A DNA stretch of 64,000 nucleotides. It comes from Ctenosaura bakeri (Eukaryota > Chordata > Lepidosauria > Squamata > Iguanidae). Numbering within the stretch: position 1 is the stretch's first letter; each line of letters begins with the position of its first letter. The notes beneath the pieces are model-generated. The model saw only the letters and a list, made by a program, of their open reading frames with translations, had not been told where the DNA came from and ran no database searches. The position numbers and the translations under genes were made by a program. This document shows positions 24,190 to 37,096 of this stretch, piece by piece. Location: positions 186,001 through 250,000 of the forward strand of contig CAOLHI010001810.1 in assembly GCA_948474755.1 (NCBI GenBank). Direction: 5' to 3'.

Positions 24190-24440
24190 CAGCAATGTGT
24201 GTATGGGTGTGTGTGTGCAAGACAGATACACAAAAACAGCATTACAAAAAATCTTGCACAACAGAAATCTTGAACAGAAACAGCAGTTGTGCACAGCAAA
24301 ACCACATGCCAATTTTTGTGCAAGATTGCTGTCTTTTGTACAAGATCTTTGTTGTACAAGATTCTGCAATGCAGGGTTGCTGCTTTTTTGCACAAAATTT
24401 GTGTCTGTGTGTAAGGTTTTTGTTGTGCAAGATTTACAAA
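24190..24440. repeat. Inverted array of TTGTGCAAGAT-type motifs
   Basis: The motif (T)TTGTGCAAGAT or its complement ATCTTGCACAA occurs about seven times in 250 nt with small variations (GTACAAGATC, GTGCAAGATTG, TTGTACAAGATT). The left part carries mostly the complement and the right part the direct form, and ATCTTGCACAAC near 24250 is inverted as TTGTTGTGCAAGAT near 24421. Overlapping ORFs on both strands are by-products of this structure. Family unknown to me. Confidence 0.5.
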
Positions 24441-26390
24441 ACAAAACCCCACATGTGATTGGTTTTTGAACTATATTTTACAATTTTCACACATCAAAAA
24501 TGTGTATTTCTGTTCAGAAAAATCTCCTGAAAAACTTTGGGATGTGTGAATTGCAGTGACAATATAATGTCACCCCTGAGATGAAAATAACCTTTCAACA
24601 GGGCCTTAAAAATGTAAGCCTAAGATAGTGGGTATTGTTTCAGAGTGGCCACAGGATGGCAGTAGAACAAGAAAGAAAATCAGAACCATTACTTTATTGC
24701 CTAGATGACAACAACAACGCTGATGATGATGACAACAATTATGATGATGATTTAAATTAAGGATTCAGGCAGTGCAACCCTAGCTAAAAATGTGCTAGCT
24801 GGAGGGGATTTGGTTTATTCTCTGGCAGCAGTCCCTATCTGCCAGCAAAAATTGTCTGCAGAACCCTCTTTAGGCAGCTGATCTCAGAGACCTGCCAACA
24901 GAGCAGTCTCCAGCAGAATAGCTCTGCTCGCAAACATGTGCTGGCAGAAAAATCAAAAGGGGTGGAGAAGGAATGAGGCAAGAGAGGAACCAAGTTATGC
25001 CAGAGCCAAACCTCCTCCAACCAAGGAAAGAACTACTATGTCAGTATAAAGTGTGGCCTGGGTGATGGTGGCCCTAAGCAATTTCAAATACTCCTCGGCT
25101 GGGAAGTGTCTGAATTCTGCACAGCTTCAGCTGTCCCCTGGTCATCTTGTCCAGTTAAGACGGTGGCAAAGTCCACTACTGACCTCCCTTGTCTCAGAAA
25201 TCTTCATTGCAGAGCTTTCATATTTGTTATGTGATTCAGTTTCACCACATGTAGATAACTCATAACCTTGAGGTTAATCTTGTACAATTTTAGAGCAGTC
25301 ACAACAAGTATATACCTTCTTTAAGCAGTTCACCTCACTGCTATAATACATTTAAACTTCAGAGCACAGGTTACAGCAGATTTATAGCAGAATCCTATAG
25401 GTGTCTACTCAGAAGCAAGCCACATTTCATTCAATAGGACTTAGTGAGTAACAAGGATAAGATTTTTTTTTAATGCACTTATCATTAGTCCTAACCAGCG
25501 CAGCCAAAAGTGAGGGATCTTGGGAGCTGCAGACCAAAACAAAACCCCCACCAAAACCAACAAATCAAAAGGGTCACAACTGACCATACAGTTGCAGCCT
25601 GAACCTGGTAAATATAGTTAGAAATATCTGGATTCCCAACTCTATACTAGTGGCCTAGTACATCTTCTTATAGCACCCAAAAATCACATTTGTGAAGCTG
25701 CAATGTCATGTCACCATTAGAACACTATGCTGGCAAACCAACAGGTCTGTCCGAATGTTAATTTGACGATGCATTAAGTAGAGGAATGGGCCGGTTGGAC
25801 CACTGGTAAGCATTTTATCCTGGAACTAACACAAACATTCTCAGTATGTAAGCAAACCTTTGTATATAAGTATCCAAAAGGGATTTGGCTGAAGTTAATT
25901 CACTGTTAACTGTGCTATATTATACCCCTGATATTAATAGAGGTGTTGAAAACACAAACATGAGTCCAAGCTAAGTTTAAAATTTGCTTTCCTGCTAGCA
26001 AATGAACAAAGTTCATCTAACTGAATGCAATTCCTAAACCAGATATATTCCTAAAAACCAAGGTAATAGTATTAAGAAAAGATGGTGCAGCTCTGCTAAT
26101 TTAACATAAATTGATCTGAAGTCCTTTGTTTTAAAAGGAAACTTTCAGTTCTGTGTAGTTAGCAGTACCAGCTCCTCATTAAGATTCTTAAGTGTCATCA
26201 CTTGCTCCATAACTCTTATTTTTCCAGCCCTCAGAACTGTTTGTTTCATTCACACATACACCAAACAAAACCAAACAAAAATTCTGGTTGCCTCTGTTCT
26301 TCTCTTGCCCCAGGATTATTTCCCCACTCCTTGCTCCTTCACTTAAAGCTGAGCAAAAATAAAAGGAATATGAATGATATATTTACTGTG

Positions 26391-26878
26391 TACAGTCCTC
26401 CCTCCATATTTGTGGGTTTTACCTTTGTGAATTTGATTATTTGCAAGGCATGCCCATGCCTCCCCCCATTCTCCTCCTCCCATTCCTTTGTGTTTTGCCA
26501 GTGTGGGAAAGGAAGGCAAGTGCACTGAGGTAAAAGGCAAAGGAATGGGGGGGTGACATGCACGCACTTTTCTTCTCCACTTGAAGTGCTCCCCTCCCAT
26601 TCCTCAGCCTTTGGACCTGGCGCAGAGAACTTGCGCCGAGGCATAAAGCAAGGAAATAGGAGGAGGGAAGGTACATGTGTGCCTTCCTTTGCCACACACA
26701 GGGCTCCCCCTTTCCATTCCCTTGCCTTTTCTCTGGGTGCAGAGAAGGAAAGCTCACGCACCAGAGGAAAAGGTAAGGAAATGGGAGGTGGGAGCATGGG
26801 GGTAGTTCTTCCCTGTTTTTCCCACTTTCGTGAGAATTCTGTGCCCCAAAGCCACTTGAAAGTGGAGGGGCTACTGTA
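26391..26878. mobile_element. Tigger/pogo-like miniature DNA transposon
   Basis: Left end TACAGTCCTCCCTCCATATT, right end GTGGAGGGGCTACTGTA, with TA at each border. The interior is made of inverted CCCATTCC/GGAATGGG blocks that create long overlapping ORFs on both strands (26339-26879), none of which is a gene. Closest relative in the window: 10519-10947. Confidence 0.65.
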
Positions 26879-27099
26879 ATCCTATCTGTGCATTCTCAGA
26901 AGCAAGCTCTATGGAGTTCACCTGAGCTTATGATCAGGGAAGTAGGACTACAGTCAACCCCTTCAATACAGGCACTGACACAAACACTAATAGATAAGAA
27001 AGCACGTGCTGGTGAACATCAGGTTGACAGCTACTGCTCACATAAGGGAAGCTCAAGGTAATGATGTTACATCTGCCCATGTTCTGGATTGGAAAAACT

Positions 27100-27190
27100 A
27101 CTTTTGTAGAATATAATTCCCATAATTGCCCAGCTACCATTGGGATATTCTGGGATATGTAGTCCAAAAAGTTAACTTTCCCAAGCTCTG
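27100..27190. repeat. Palindromic hAT-like short repeat
   Basis: AATATAATTCCCATAATTGC and its inverted partner GGGATATGTAGTCC, followed by AAAAAGTTAACTTTCCCAAG. Same family as 10300-10400 and 61570-61705. It lies about 150 nt from the SH3 exon, in the intron downstream of it. Confidence 0.45.
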
Positions 27191-27344
27191 CATAAGTAGA
27201 TGTGACAGAATATTAGAAAGAATATTAAATATGTGTCCATCATGTCAGTGTAATTACTGGAACCACTGAAAACATTTCTATCCTCAAAATGCCTCCTCCC
27301 TGCAAAAAACAAATGCATTTTTAACACAATAGATGGGTTCTTAC

Positions 27345-27524
27345 CCGTACGAAGCTGGCTGGGAACCATCCTTCACTGTCCATGATCCTGCCCCACCACC
27401 ACTCTTTATTAGTAGCATCCATTACTTCAATGACATCACCAGCCTTGAAACCTAGCTCTTGATCATCCATGGTGACATGATCCCAGAGTGCTTCAGCATA
27501 CACAACACCGCCATCACTGATGAG
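27345..27524 (-). CDS. ARHGEF4: ARHGEF4 exon, SH3 domain (most upstream coding exon recognised)
   Basis: 180 nt, phase 0, residues 1-60 of the visible protein. [17 protein letters not shown] opens the SH3 domain (ALWDHV in place of the usual ALYDY), then [25 protein letters not shown] and [10 protein letters not shown] complete it. The acceptor is TTTTTTCTGTTCCAG and the donor CGG|GTAAGA. In Asef proteins this SH3 packs on the DH-PH unit to hold the GEF inactive until APC binds the upstream ABR region. The ABR-coding exons were not found in the window, so the protein start is unresolved. Confidence 0.93.
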
Positions 27525-30135
27525 CTGGAACAGAAAAAACAAACATTTTCACAAATACATTGTTAGCAGAAGATCCATCTCATCTGGCTATAGCCAAATT
27601 TTGTCATTCAAGAACCATCCTGGAGAAAGGGAGCTTGATATTTTGGGGTGATCATGAAGAACATCCACATCTTTAGGACATTCTGAAACTTGAGCTGGGG
27701 GTCTGAGTAAGGAAAAGGACTTGACAGTACATAAAAAATGTTACACTCTCAGTGTATCCACTCTCCGTTCATGGTACATACAATTTGAACAAATAGCTGA
27801 AGAAGTGTGCCTGGGTGGCCAGATGAGGAATCCAGGGGGGATTTTCAAGCAGTTTGGTGAAGTTCAATAGGTATCAAAAATGCTGCAGAATGCAACAGGT
27901 TAGCACAGGAAGATGAGTGTACATGGCCCTGTGCAAAAATAATCAGACACACATATCTTTCCACTATCATCCACTTCAAATAGGTTTGTGCTGCAATAGG
28001 ACCTAATGGGCCACATGGTGATATGACATTTCTAGCTATTGTAATATTATTTTGAGATCTCTTTCCTTCTGTACTGTACCGTGAGTTATCTGGAAAAAGT
28101 TCACACTCCTAGAGCTGTGATACAGAATGAATTAACATGAACTTTGGATTTCAGAATTCCACTAGACAAGATAAAGGCCACAGCTTAGAAAAGTTTTTTA
28201 AAACAAAGAGGGGGAAAAAAAGGAATACCACTCTCAGCATCCCCTCAACTGGCATGCCAGAGTTTTCTAAACTCTGGTAAGAGCCCGCACCTGCCTTTCC
28301 ATGTCTCATGGCTTGTAAATAAGCAATTAATTTAATTAACCCAGGTGATTTTCCTTCTGCATATTTACCTCTGTATGTGTATACCAAACTGGGGATTCCC
28401 AGCAATCGTCATCATTGCCTATGCTGGGAGTAGCAGTTCAACAACTAGAAGGCCACATGGTTCTCGTCCACGATATGTACCATCACATACTTAGAACAAT
28501 CTCCTTCCCTAGTTCCTACTGCCTGATAAAGTGACTTCCAAATCACAGTTAAAATGCAAACAGTATCTTCATTCAAATTCCTGTTTCCCAAAGCAGGCTA
28601 TTTTTAAAGTTTACATAGCAAGTCTATATAAGTTTACTCAAAAGTACATACTACCTGTGCACAGTGTTGATCACTCACAAGTAAATACACATAGAACTGC
28701 AACCCAAGGGAACAATCTTAAGCATATTTTCTCAGAAGCACCACTGAATGCAATGAGATTTGTGTCCAAATGAATATTCCTAATGTTGTGCTGTTAACAT
28801 TATGGTACTGGCACTTCTATCAGGGTTGGGAAAATTGCGCCCTTCCAGATGCTGTTCATCTGCAACTCCAATCAGTACTTGCCAAAGCTGGGAGTTTCAG
28901 TTCATCAACTTCTTAGAGGTCAAGCATTCTTCCATCCTTGGCTTAATTACTAAGACAAAGAGTAGCACTGAAGGATTTCAGCAGCATAATAAGATCCATG
29001 TCTCTGCATAAGCAGGTAAGCTATATCAGCTTCTATGAGAATCATATTAACTTTCAAATGTAGATAAGCTTTTTGCCATACACAAGATTGAAACTTACGA
29101 TCAATCAATACAGCCCACGGTGCCATTTGCTCCGCTTTGTTCTCGTGCTTCACTTAGCAAGGTTAATAGGAATGTGTTAAAGAAGGACTGCTTTGCTTTG
29201 CAGTCATACCATTATGCGGTAAGCTAATTAACATCTTTGAAAAGAACACAGTCTGAGAAGCTTTGTCAGACACTATACCTATACATTTAGCATTCTTTAA
29301 ATCAAAGCTAGTAGATGGAGTGAAACTATAAGGCTACACTATACTTTATGAAATGAAGAACCACCTACACAAGCTACAGGATGCTTTATAAATTAAGGCA
29401 AACGTGATGCCAGTGGAAGGTGGTGGCTCCAATGTCAGTAAGTAGTAAATCTGCTCCAGGTTTTGGTCAAAATATCAAAGGAGGTTTCAAAAGTGCTGGA
29501 CCTTATCTCCACAATAGTGTCAGCACCTTGGATAGCTCCTGCAAAGCTCAGACTGAAAACCTGAGTGGATTCACCATCCCACTGACACTGCAGCCACCAG
29601 TCTCCAGTACCTAATGCCATCTTTTGGGAAAAGGAAATAACAAGGATACCCTTTTCTGCCAGTTGATTGTAAAAAAGGATCTCCTCCTCCCCACTTCTAC
29701 AATTCTGTTCCTTTTGTTACAGGAAGACTTAAAAGAACATCACAGCCCCCTGGACTCAAACTGGTTCTTAGTGAAGTCTGAGTATCACAGTGGAGACACT
29801 TAGTGGTGTATGAGTATGACAGACTGTCATTGTACCATCTGGCTTATCATCAGTGGTGAACAGTGACAGAGTTCTGCCCACAGTGCCTATGTTATTCTAA
29901 AAACCTACAGCCTTTGGAAATTTCTGTTTGACTACAATTCCCACTATGCTGGCTGGTGGATTATGGGGATGTGTAGTTCAGAAATAATCTTCTCAAACTC
30001 TGAAAATATCTTACTACCTTTTTAAAGGAATGATTGCACCATGCTGATATACTCCAGCAGAGGCACTTACATAATCTGAAAGTCTGAGCTCAGCCAGTCC
30101 AACGTATTGTCCCACACCCATCCTGGGTTTCTTTT

Positions 30136-30345
30136 GTACTACATAATCATAACACTTCGATTCCATTTTAACTGCAATGACTATATCCCATAGAATCTTG
30201 GAATTTGTATTTTGGTGAGACACTAGAGCTCTCTGGCTAAGAATTCTAAATGTCTCATGAAACTACAACTCCCAGGATTCCAAAGGCTGGAACCATGGCA
30301 GTTAAACTGATATCAAAGTGCTATAATTGTTTAGTATGGAGGCGG
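30136..30345. mobile_element. hAT-like palindromic MITE, diverged copy
   Basis: GTACTACATAATCATAACAC at the left and CTATAATTGTTTAGTATGGA at the right are degraded inverted ends, with internal TCTTGGAATTTGTATTTTGG and its inverted counterpart CAACTCCCAGGATTCCAAAG. More diverged than the copies at 56084 and 19262. Confidence 0.45.
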
Positions 30346-32672
30346 CTGTGGGTAATTATATTTCCCTCTCAGGGGCCCTGGGTGGTAGACCTGTCATTGG
30401 TTACATACAGCGCATAATCTGAAAGAGCTCTCACCAAGAACAGGCACAACTGACAAGGACTAGATCCTCTACCAAGGTCAGCATCATGTTATTGGCATAT
30501 GCAAGTCCAATGTATACCTGCAAATTTTTTTTATTGATTGTTGCTGATATTGCTTTTCTTTTCCTCCTACTACAATGATCAGGGTTCCCTCCAGAAGCAC
30601 CATTTCACTGTAATAGCCCCCCTTCCATGCCCATTCAGTGGCTGATAGAGAAAGAGGGGAGATGAATGGAGAAGCTTCTGGCTCCCATAGCCAGATGCAG
30701 AATGATCACATCATTCATTGAGACCCCTGGAGGACCAGATTCCCTCTTCTGGTTCCTCCCCTCCTAGAGCCATGGAGGGGGACTACTGTGGTAAAAGTGT
30801 GACACTTTCACCCTGTGTTTGACACATATGAGAATGGAACCATATGATAGTTCCATCTGCAAAAATTTTACACTATGTTCAGTCATGTTAGGTTCTCAGC
30901 CAAAATTGCCTACACTTGGCCTAGCTATTATTCCCATACCAATTCTTTCCAGTGTATCTGGCAAGATACTTCTACTTTTCTATATGCAGTGTCTGGCTTT
31001 GTTTTATTTTTTAAAAAATAACATTTTGAAGATGAGGAAGACAGACGAGCATTCAACTGTATGAATTCCCGCCTGAATTGGCATAGCTCAAATGTAAATT
31101 TGCCACATTGTTAGAAATAAAGACCAAATATGCTAGAAGTTGAAATACAATAATATAGTCCTTCTCTCAGTTCTTCTGCAGGCTGCCACTCATCCTTGTT
31201 TGCCATGAGGTAAGCTAAGAGGTGGAAGAGATCTTTCTGCTTATTCATACTAGGCTTTAAATTTGCTAGCAATGCACCTACAGCCCAAATGCCACACATA
31301 CCTTCCAAGCCACACATTCAGTGTACCAGCCAAGTGTGCCAAGTGCTCATTAGCATTTTTAAACATCAGCAGCTGTTGCTGGCTATTTGCAGTGGCATCC
31401 TCCTGCAACTTGTTTGCTTCCCTTTTAAGAACTGCAACCCTATGGAGTTTTTTCTAAGTATCTTGTATTTATTGCTTGATGTCAAAAACTATATAGGGGG
31501 GGGAAAAAGAAATAGTAGAATTTGTTGCCAAAGATTCTTGTGAGCTGGAGCAGAACAAATACAGCCAAGAGGAAAGGAAAAAAAAGAGCCACAGCCATTC
31601 GAGGTTAAGATAATTACACTGAAAGGAAACAATTTATTTCTATGCATAGCAATCCATGTTGCCAAACTATACATCTCTGTGCATATTCTCTAACCACTCA
31701 GCTCGCATTTGTCTCAAGTAGTTCACCTCCACATAATTGTTATGTTGGCATGGTGCAGCAAAAGCACTGGGCAACATTTAAAAAGAGAAGGGATGTAAAT
31801 AGTTTGTAGGTGCGCCTCTTTTTTCTGCAGCTTATGAATCGTGGATTAAGGCTGTTTCAGGAAACATTCATCCAGTGAAATCTTTTATGTCTTTCGTTCT
31901 ATTTAAACATCTCCATAATAACTCAATACCAATAATGCTGAACATACTTTATTGCAAAGAGCTAACAAACCAGCCCTTTTTCTACCAGCTGCATAAAATG
32001 CTAAGCATAAAGCTGTTCTCTGGAAAGGATATACAGTATATCAGAAGGCTTTCTCTTAAATGAGATTGTAGACCAGTCACCCACAACCCATAAATTCAAT
32101 GCAGGGGAGGAGCACTACTCAGAAGGCAAAGCTGCCACTGCAGCAAAGCAGCACTAGAAATGTTCAACCCTTTAAGGGAGGAAGGGGAACATGAGACCCT
32201 CCAGCTCCTGTGGGACAGCATGTCCGAGAATCCCCTAACTAGAGCTGCTAGAATTTGCAATCCAACAGCATCTGGAGGATCCCATGATTCCCACCCCTCC
32301 CTTAAGGAGAAGTACTTTTCAGCTGAGTATCCTTTGGGCTCCTCTGGGCACTACAGTTCCTGATTCGGAAGTAATGTGGTAGACTTCTCTAAACATGAGA
32401 AAGTAGCTTTTGAACCTGTGCTTGGAAAAGGTTTTTGTTTTGTTTGGTTTGGTTTTTTTGCCGGGGGGCGGGCTATAACTCCTAGATTTCCCCAGCCACC
32501 ATGGCCATGGAAAAGCAATGGCTTAGAACAGTGGTTCTTAACTTATTCTTTACCAGGGACCCCCTGTAAATATAATTTGTTACTAGGGACTCCCAAGACT
32601 TAACTCAAGATTTAAATATTTAAATTTAGATATTAAATTTAGATAAATATCTGAATTTAAATATTCAGATAT

Positions 32673-32719
<47 letters not shown>
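32673..32719 (+). repeat. (TTAG)n microsatellite
   Basis: About eleven consecutive TTAG units inside the hAT element at 32529-33382, directly before the head of a SINE. It is a simple tandem repeat with no other function evident. Confidence 0.9.
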
Positions 32720-32720
32720 A

Positions 32721-32916
32721 GGCTTCTGGAGACTAGGAGTCAAATCCCTGCTCAGACACTGAGTGATCTTGGGCAAGTCACATTCTCCCAGCCTCAGAAG
32801 AAGGAAAAAGCAACCCTCCCCAAACAAATCTTGCAAAAAAACCCAAAACCACCCTATGATTGATTCACCTTAAGGTTGCCATAAGCCAGAAGTGACTTGA
32901 AGGCACATGACAACAC
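32721..32916 (+). mobile_element. tRNA/CORE-type SINE with BovB-like tail
   Basis: GGAGACTAGGAGTCAAATCC (degenerate B-box region), then TGATCTTGGGCAAGTCAC, a CORE-SINE-like central block, and a 3' end GGTTGCCATAAGCCAGAAGT followed by GACTTGAAGGCAC. Same family as 21311-21490. Confidence 0.55.
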
Positions 32917-32964
32917 AGTGCCACTGATAGAGGGAGGTTATTTCTAGCCATCATGGCTCTCCCC

Positions 32965-33140
32965 TCTGAAAACTGACTTATGGTGACCCGAAGGCAAACC
33001 TATCATGGGGATTTTCTTGGCAAGATTTATTACCTTTGACTTCTCTGAGGCTGAGAGAACATGAGTTGCCTAAGGTCACCCAGGGGGTTTCCATGGCTGA
33101 GTGGGGATTCAAACTGTGGTCTCCAGAGTCATAGTTTGTG
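32965..33140 (-). mobile_element. tRNA/CORE-type SINE, reverse orientation
   Basis: Read on the minus strand it has CTCTGGAGACCACAGTTTGA (B-box region), GGGTGACCTTAGGCAACTCA (central block) and a GGTCACCATAAGTCAG 3' end. It sits back to back with the plus-oriented copy at 32721-32916 within the same hAT element. Confidence 0.55.
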
Positions 33141-34244
33141 AGTGCACGCACACCTGCTGCCATGTCTATTCCTTTTGTCAGGGATGTGGCAGCTGCTGGC
33201 ATATGTGCGTGCCCAAACTGTTCCCTTGTTTGCAAGCAAGAGAGTAGTCTGGGCACCTGCATCTGCCCCACTGCTATATCCCTGTTGCTGCTGCTGTTGG
33301 TGTCCAGCAGCAGGGCTTTGTGGACCCCCTATGGAGGCTCCACGGACCCCGGGGTCCCCAGACCCCAGGTTAAGAACCACTGATTTAGAAGCGCTATAAG
33401 GGACATGCAAGGAGAAACTGTTATTCTTTCTCCATCCTCCTGTAACAGATGCTTCCAGTTCAGCTATAGTTTAAAAAGTAAAACACTTGTCAGTGTCTCA
33501 GACTGTTAAGTTATCATTTTCTTCAGAATGTACAGGTTTCATTATTTAAAAAAAAAATTCAGAAAAATCTGTCTTCATGTCATACATTTTAACCTTCAGT
33601 TATGGCAAACTCTCAACAGGGATTTAGATATTATTCACTTAGCATGTTAAGGCCAAGTTTAAAGTCTGAGTTGCTTTAAAGAATTGCTGAGCCAACCAAC
33701 TCGCAGAATAGATTCAGGTCAATATAGCATCCCAAAAGCAGATGGCATGCCAAACATTGCTACAAGGTTATACTGCTTTTATAGACAAATATGGCAGCTC
33801 AAATGTTTAAGGTGAAAGAGATAGCTGAAAAGCTACATGTGGGAAGGAATTCTGAATCAAATGTCAAAATGAAAGGAAACATCAAGTTGCGTTTTCACAC
33901 TTGGCACAGAGCTGTTCACTGCCTTCAGTTCCTAACTGACAAGAAGAGGAAGGAAGATCACTGTATTTTCTTCTAACACATAGTTTGAATGCACTGCTAA
34001 CAATTTCATGCTAGCAAACAAGCCTACTTAGCCATCTGCGCTAGAATATGATTTCATCCCAGTTCCTGCTTCCCAGACCTAGAAGAATGCATTACTCTTT
34101 TAAAAATAGGGAGAAAGCAGAGTCTTCTCCCCCATCGTCCAATAGGATCCGTTACATAGTTATTAAAGCTGAGATCTGTGACCTTCCATTGGCATTTGCT
34201 GAAAACAAAATTTTGGACTGGGTAGACCAGGGACAAAGATATGG

Positions 34245-34580
34245 GGCCCTCCAGATGTTGTTGGACCCAGTGGCATAGCTTGGTGCAAGCAGGGTAGGGG
34301 CAGGGGTGGAGGTGTATGGGTGGGGCTACAGCACACATGGGTGGGGCAACAGCGCATGGGGAGGGGTGACAGCTCATGGGGGAGAGGTGATAGCATGCTG
34401 GAGGGCAGGCAAGGGAGTGGCGGCGCCCCCCAAAAATGCCACTCAGGATGCACTGGCCCCTGTGCCCCCCATCTCTACACCACTGGTTGGACCACAGCTT
34501 TTATCCTCTCTCAACACTGGCTGAGCTACCTAGGGAACATGGGAGTTGCAGTCTAGTAACATCTGGAGGGCCACAAGTTT
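34245..34580. repeat. Palindromic 'ccagatgttgttgga' repeat split by a hAT insertion
   Basis: GGCCCTCCAGATGTTGTTGG at the left and GTAACATCTGGAGGGCCACA at the right are inverted arms of one repeat. A 218-nt hAT element interrupts it (34268-34485). It belongs with 14688-14795 and 28840-28930. Confidence 0.55.
34268..34485. mobile_element. Short hAT element with a perfect 8-nt target duplication
   Basis: The element begins CAGTGGCATAGC and ends CTACACCACTG, hAT-type inverted ends. GTTGGACC flanks it exactly on both sides (34260-34267 and 34486-34493). The interior is G-rich (ACATGGGTGGGG-like blocks) and non-coding. The overlapping ORFs on both strands are composition artefacts. Confidence 0.75.
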
Positions 34581-37056
34581 CTTGCCCCTGAGTTAGACTT
34601 TTTGTCTGACTTCGGAAGCCAGTTCTTAATTTCTTAAACCTAAATTCTTACAGCTTTCTTATTATGTCCCACATCTTTCTCAATCTCTATTCGAACTGGG
34701 GTCTCCTCTACATTCTGTGCCCCACTGCAGTTCCAGTTGGCACAGGAAACTCTCTTTCATCAGATACTTTGAGTTTGAGTATCCTTTGTGAAATTATGTG
34801 AAATTCAAGGAAACTAACTAAACATGAAATAGTATTTAAAATTAATTTCTCATATACATCATTTGCTACAGTGGAGATCCATAAAGCTCCACACTAGCAC
34901 AATAAACCAACATACAACATTTTTTATGAGCTTGCAATCAAAATGGGAACAAACTGAAAATAAACCAAGAGGGGAAAAAACAACCCAAAGATTTTTTCAA
35001 AAGCCAGGTTTTTATCGGTTGAATGTTGGGAGTGAGAGATTATCAGTTCAATTGTTAGCATTACTAAAAAGGCCTTATGCCTCACAGCTGGTGAATCAAT
35101 GGTGGGGAATTCTTCATTTGAAATACTGAGTGCATGTGAACATAAGCAGAACATTTTTTCCTGCAGTATTGAGCAATGTCATCCTCTGCCTCCCCAGTCA
35201 CTTAGAATAAAGACGCACAAGCTGCAAAGAGCAATACTATAGTGTCTTGTTTTGCAAGCAGCAGCTAGAGGTGCCAGGTTAAATTCCTGGCACCTCTGCT
35301 TCTGAACAACCACAATGCTCTCCAACCAACCTCTTTATTTTGAGATGACCCCCTACAATGAATAATAAGGCAAAATTTCTTATACATTATACCACAAGAA
35401 TACATGCTGTTAAGTCACAAATTTATTTGTTAAAACTTGATAGGTGAAGGGACTAACTAATTAGCACATAACTAGTTAAAATTAAGCTCTGGAGATGGAT
35501 GTATCCAAGAATTCTACCTCAGGGCCAACACTGTGAAAAGTATCCAATAAAATAGGATCAACTGAGTCCCTACATACTTTTGTAACTGCTACTGAAAAAC
35601 TAGTCCGAAAGAATCTGAGAGGTTATATCTTCCAAATGTCCTGTAATCAAATTATAGCTATTCTATGTCTGCAAGACAAAAGCTGTTTTTATGCACATCA
35701 GCTTTTGGCAGGAAGGATAAAGGCATTAGAATTCTGCCACAAAAGGCTTTTTACAATCTGAGTTTTAATGGATACTTCATATGACTGTGGATAATGAATT
35801 TTATTTTGTCTCCAAATTAAATTAATTAATATTTTATAAGCTACACTTATGAAAATGATAATTTCATCTCCATTTTTTGCACAAAGTATCTCCTGTCACT
35901 GAAGATAAAGGGCCACAGGCACACTGGAGTCCCCAGTAGTACCTGAGAGGGTCTTTGGACAGTAATGAATGCATTTAAGATAATCCCACAAACAGTGTAT
36001 TATACGGTGGTATTGTATTTTAGACTGAAAGTACTATCCTAATTTAATATTCTCACTTTTTCATACTACAACATACAATGAGATACAGGAATGGTTTAAT
36101 TGATGGACAATCCAGCACAACAAACATACTTTCCCTCCAAAATGTTTTAAAAGACTTGGATAGTTAAACGCTTAAACCCAAAGACACAGAGAACTTAAAT
36201 CAATCTAAAGCCTTAAATCAGCTTAAACAGTTTAAGCCCATCTAAAAGCCATAAAGTGCTCTAAGCAGCTTCATGCAACCTTTAGCCCTTAAGTGGCCTC
36301 AGTAGCTTAAAGTATTCCTCTCCTCTGCCAATCTTCACCCCTGCCAATTCCTGCCACTCCATTCAGCTTTTGGGAATTAATTTGTTGCCAATGGAGATCA
36401 CTGAGGTTACTGATGAGAATACTCAAGCTTTGGCAGGCTGGTTCTCCTGAAATCCTATTTGCCATTTCCCTGAGGCTACAAAAAGGAGGAGGGGAACAGA
36501 GGATCTAGCTCCATCCACTGGCCACAGAGCCAACAGCTGCTAGAGATCTGGGCCTCCTCACTCTTTTCCTTCAGCATAGGCTCCATCTAAAATGCCATCT
36601 GTTTCCAAGATAGCTGCAAAAGGCTATAGTTATTTTGGGAACAGAATTATTTGAAGGAAACTCTTGGTTTCCTCTCTCTTCCCTCTGTAAAGTATAAATT
36701 CATACTTATGACCACTATGGGTTTTAGAGACAGCCTGGACACATGGAGTGCTCCAGCAGTAAATCCTGAAGTGAAGACCCCCGCTTCAGAATAGTTCACA
36801 CAGCCATGCCCAGACAGGGTCCAAATACTTTCCACTGTTATAGCAATATTGCACAGCAATATATTGTTCTTAGGAATATCCATTCTACCACTTGCTCTAC
36901 AAAACAAATTACTTCTGGGGATTACAGCTAAACTTATAATGATGAGGGATACTTGAGAGGAAGGTGGGAGAGCAGCTGATGACATTATCGTCCCTACAAA
37001 GCAAAATATCCCTGCACTTTGACTCTGCAACCCATGGTTCCACTGCCACACTGGAT

Positions 37057-37096
37057 GCTCTCTCTCACACACACTCTCCGTGTCTGTCTGTCTGTG

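Larger units (their letters stand above)
32529..33382. mobile_element. hAT DNA transposon (non-autonomous) carrying nested SINEs
   Basis: The element opens CAGTGGTTCTTAAC and closes GTTAAGAACCACTG, a perfect 14-nt terminal inverted repeat of hAT type. The 8 nt outside are GCTTAGAA on the left and ATTTAGAA on the right, a target duplication with two changes. The interior holds a (TTAG)n microsatellite, one SINE in plus and one in minus orientation, and a CAGCAG-rich stretch. No transposase is visible. Confidence 0.7.

Noticed and set aside
26339..26879. Overlapping ORFs up to 152 residues on both strands
   Set aside because: Same cause as at 10.6 kb: internal inverted blocks of a Tigger-like element.
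7686..27524. Assignment to SPATA13 (Asef2) or ARHGEF9 (collybistin)
   Set aside because: These paralogues share the SH3-DH-PH layout, but the linker, [24 protein letters not shown] and the C-terminal tail fit ARHGEF4 better.
29420..29614. 64-residue plus-strand ORF with a low-complexity Ser/Pro end
   Set aside because: No domain, no splice context, and an equally long ORF on the opposite strand.
32673..32719. CRISPR-like or telomeric array
   Set aside because: The units are uninterrupted TTAG with no spacers, and not TTAGGG; it is a simple microsatellite within a hAT element in a vertebrate genome.
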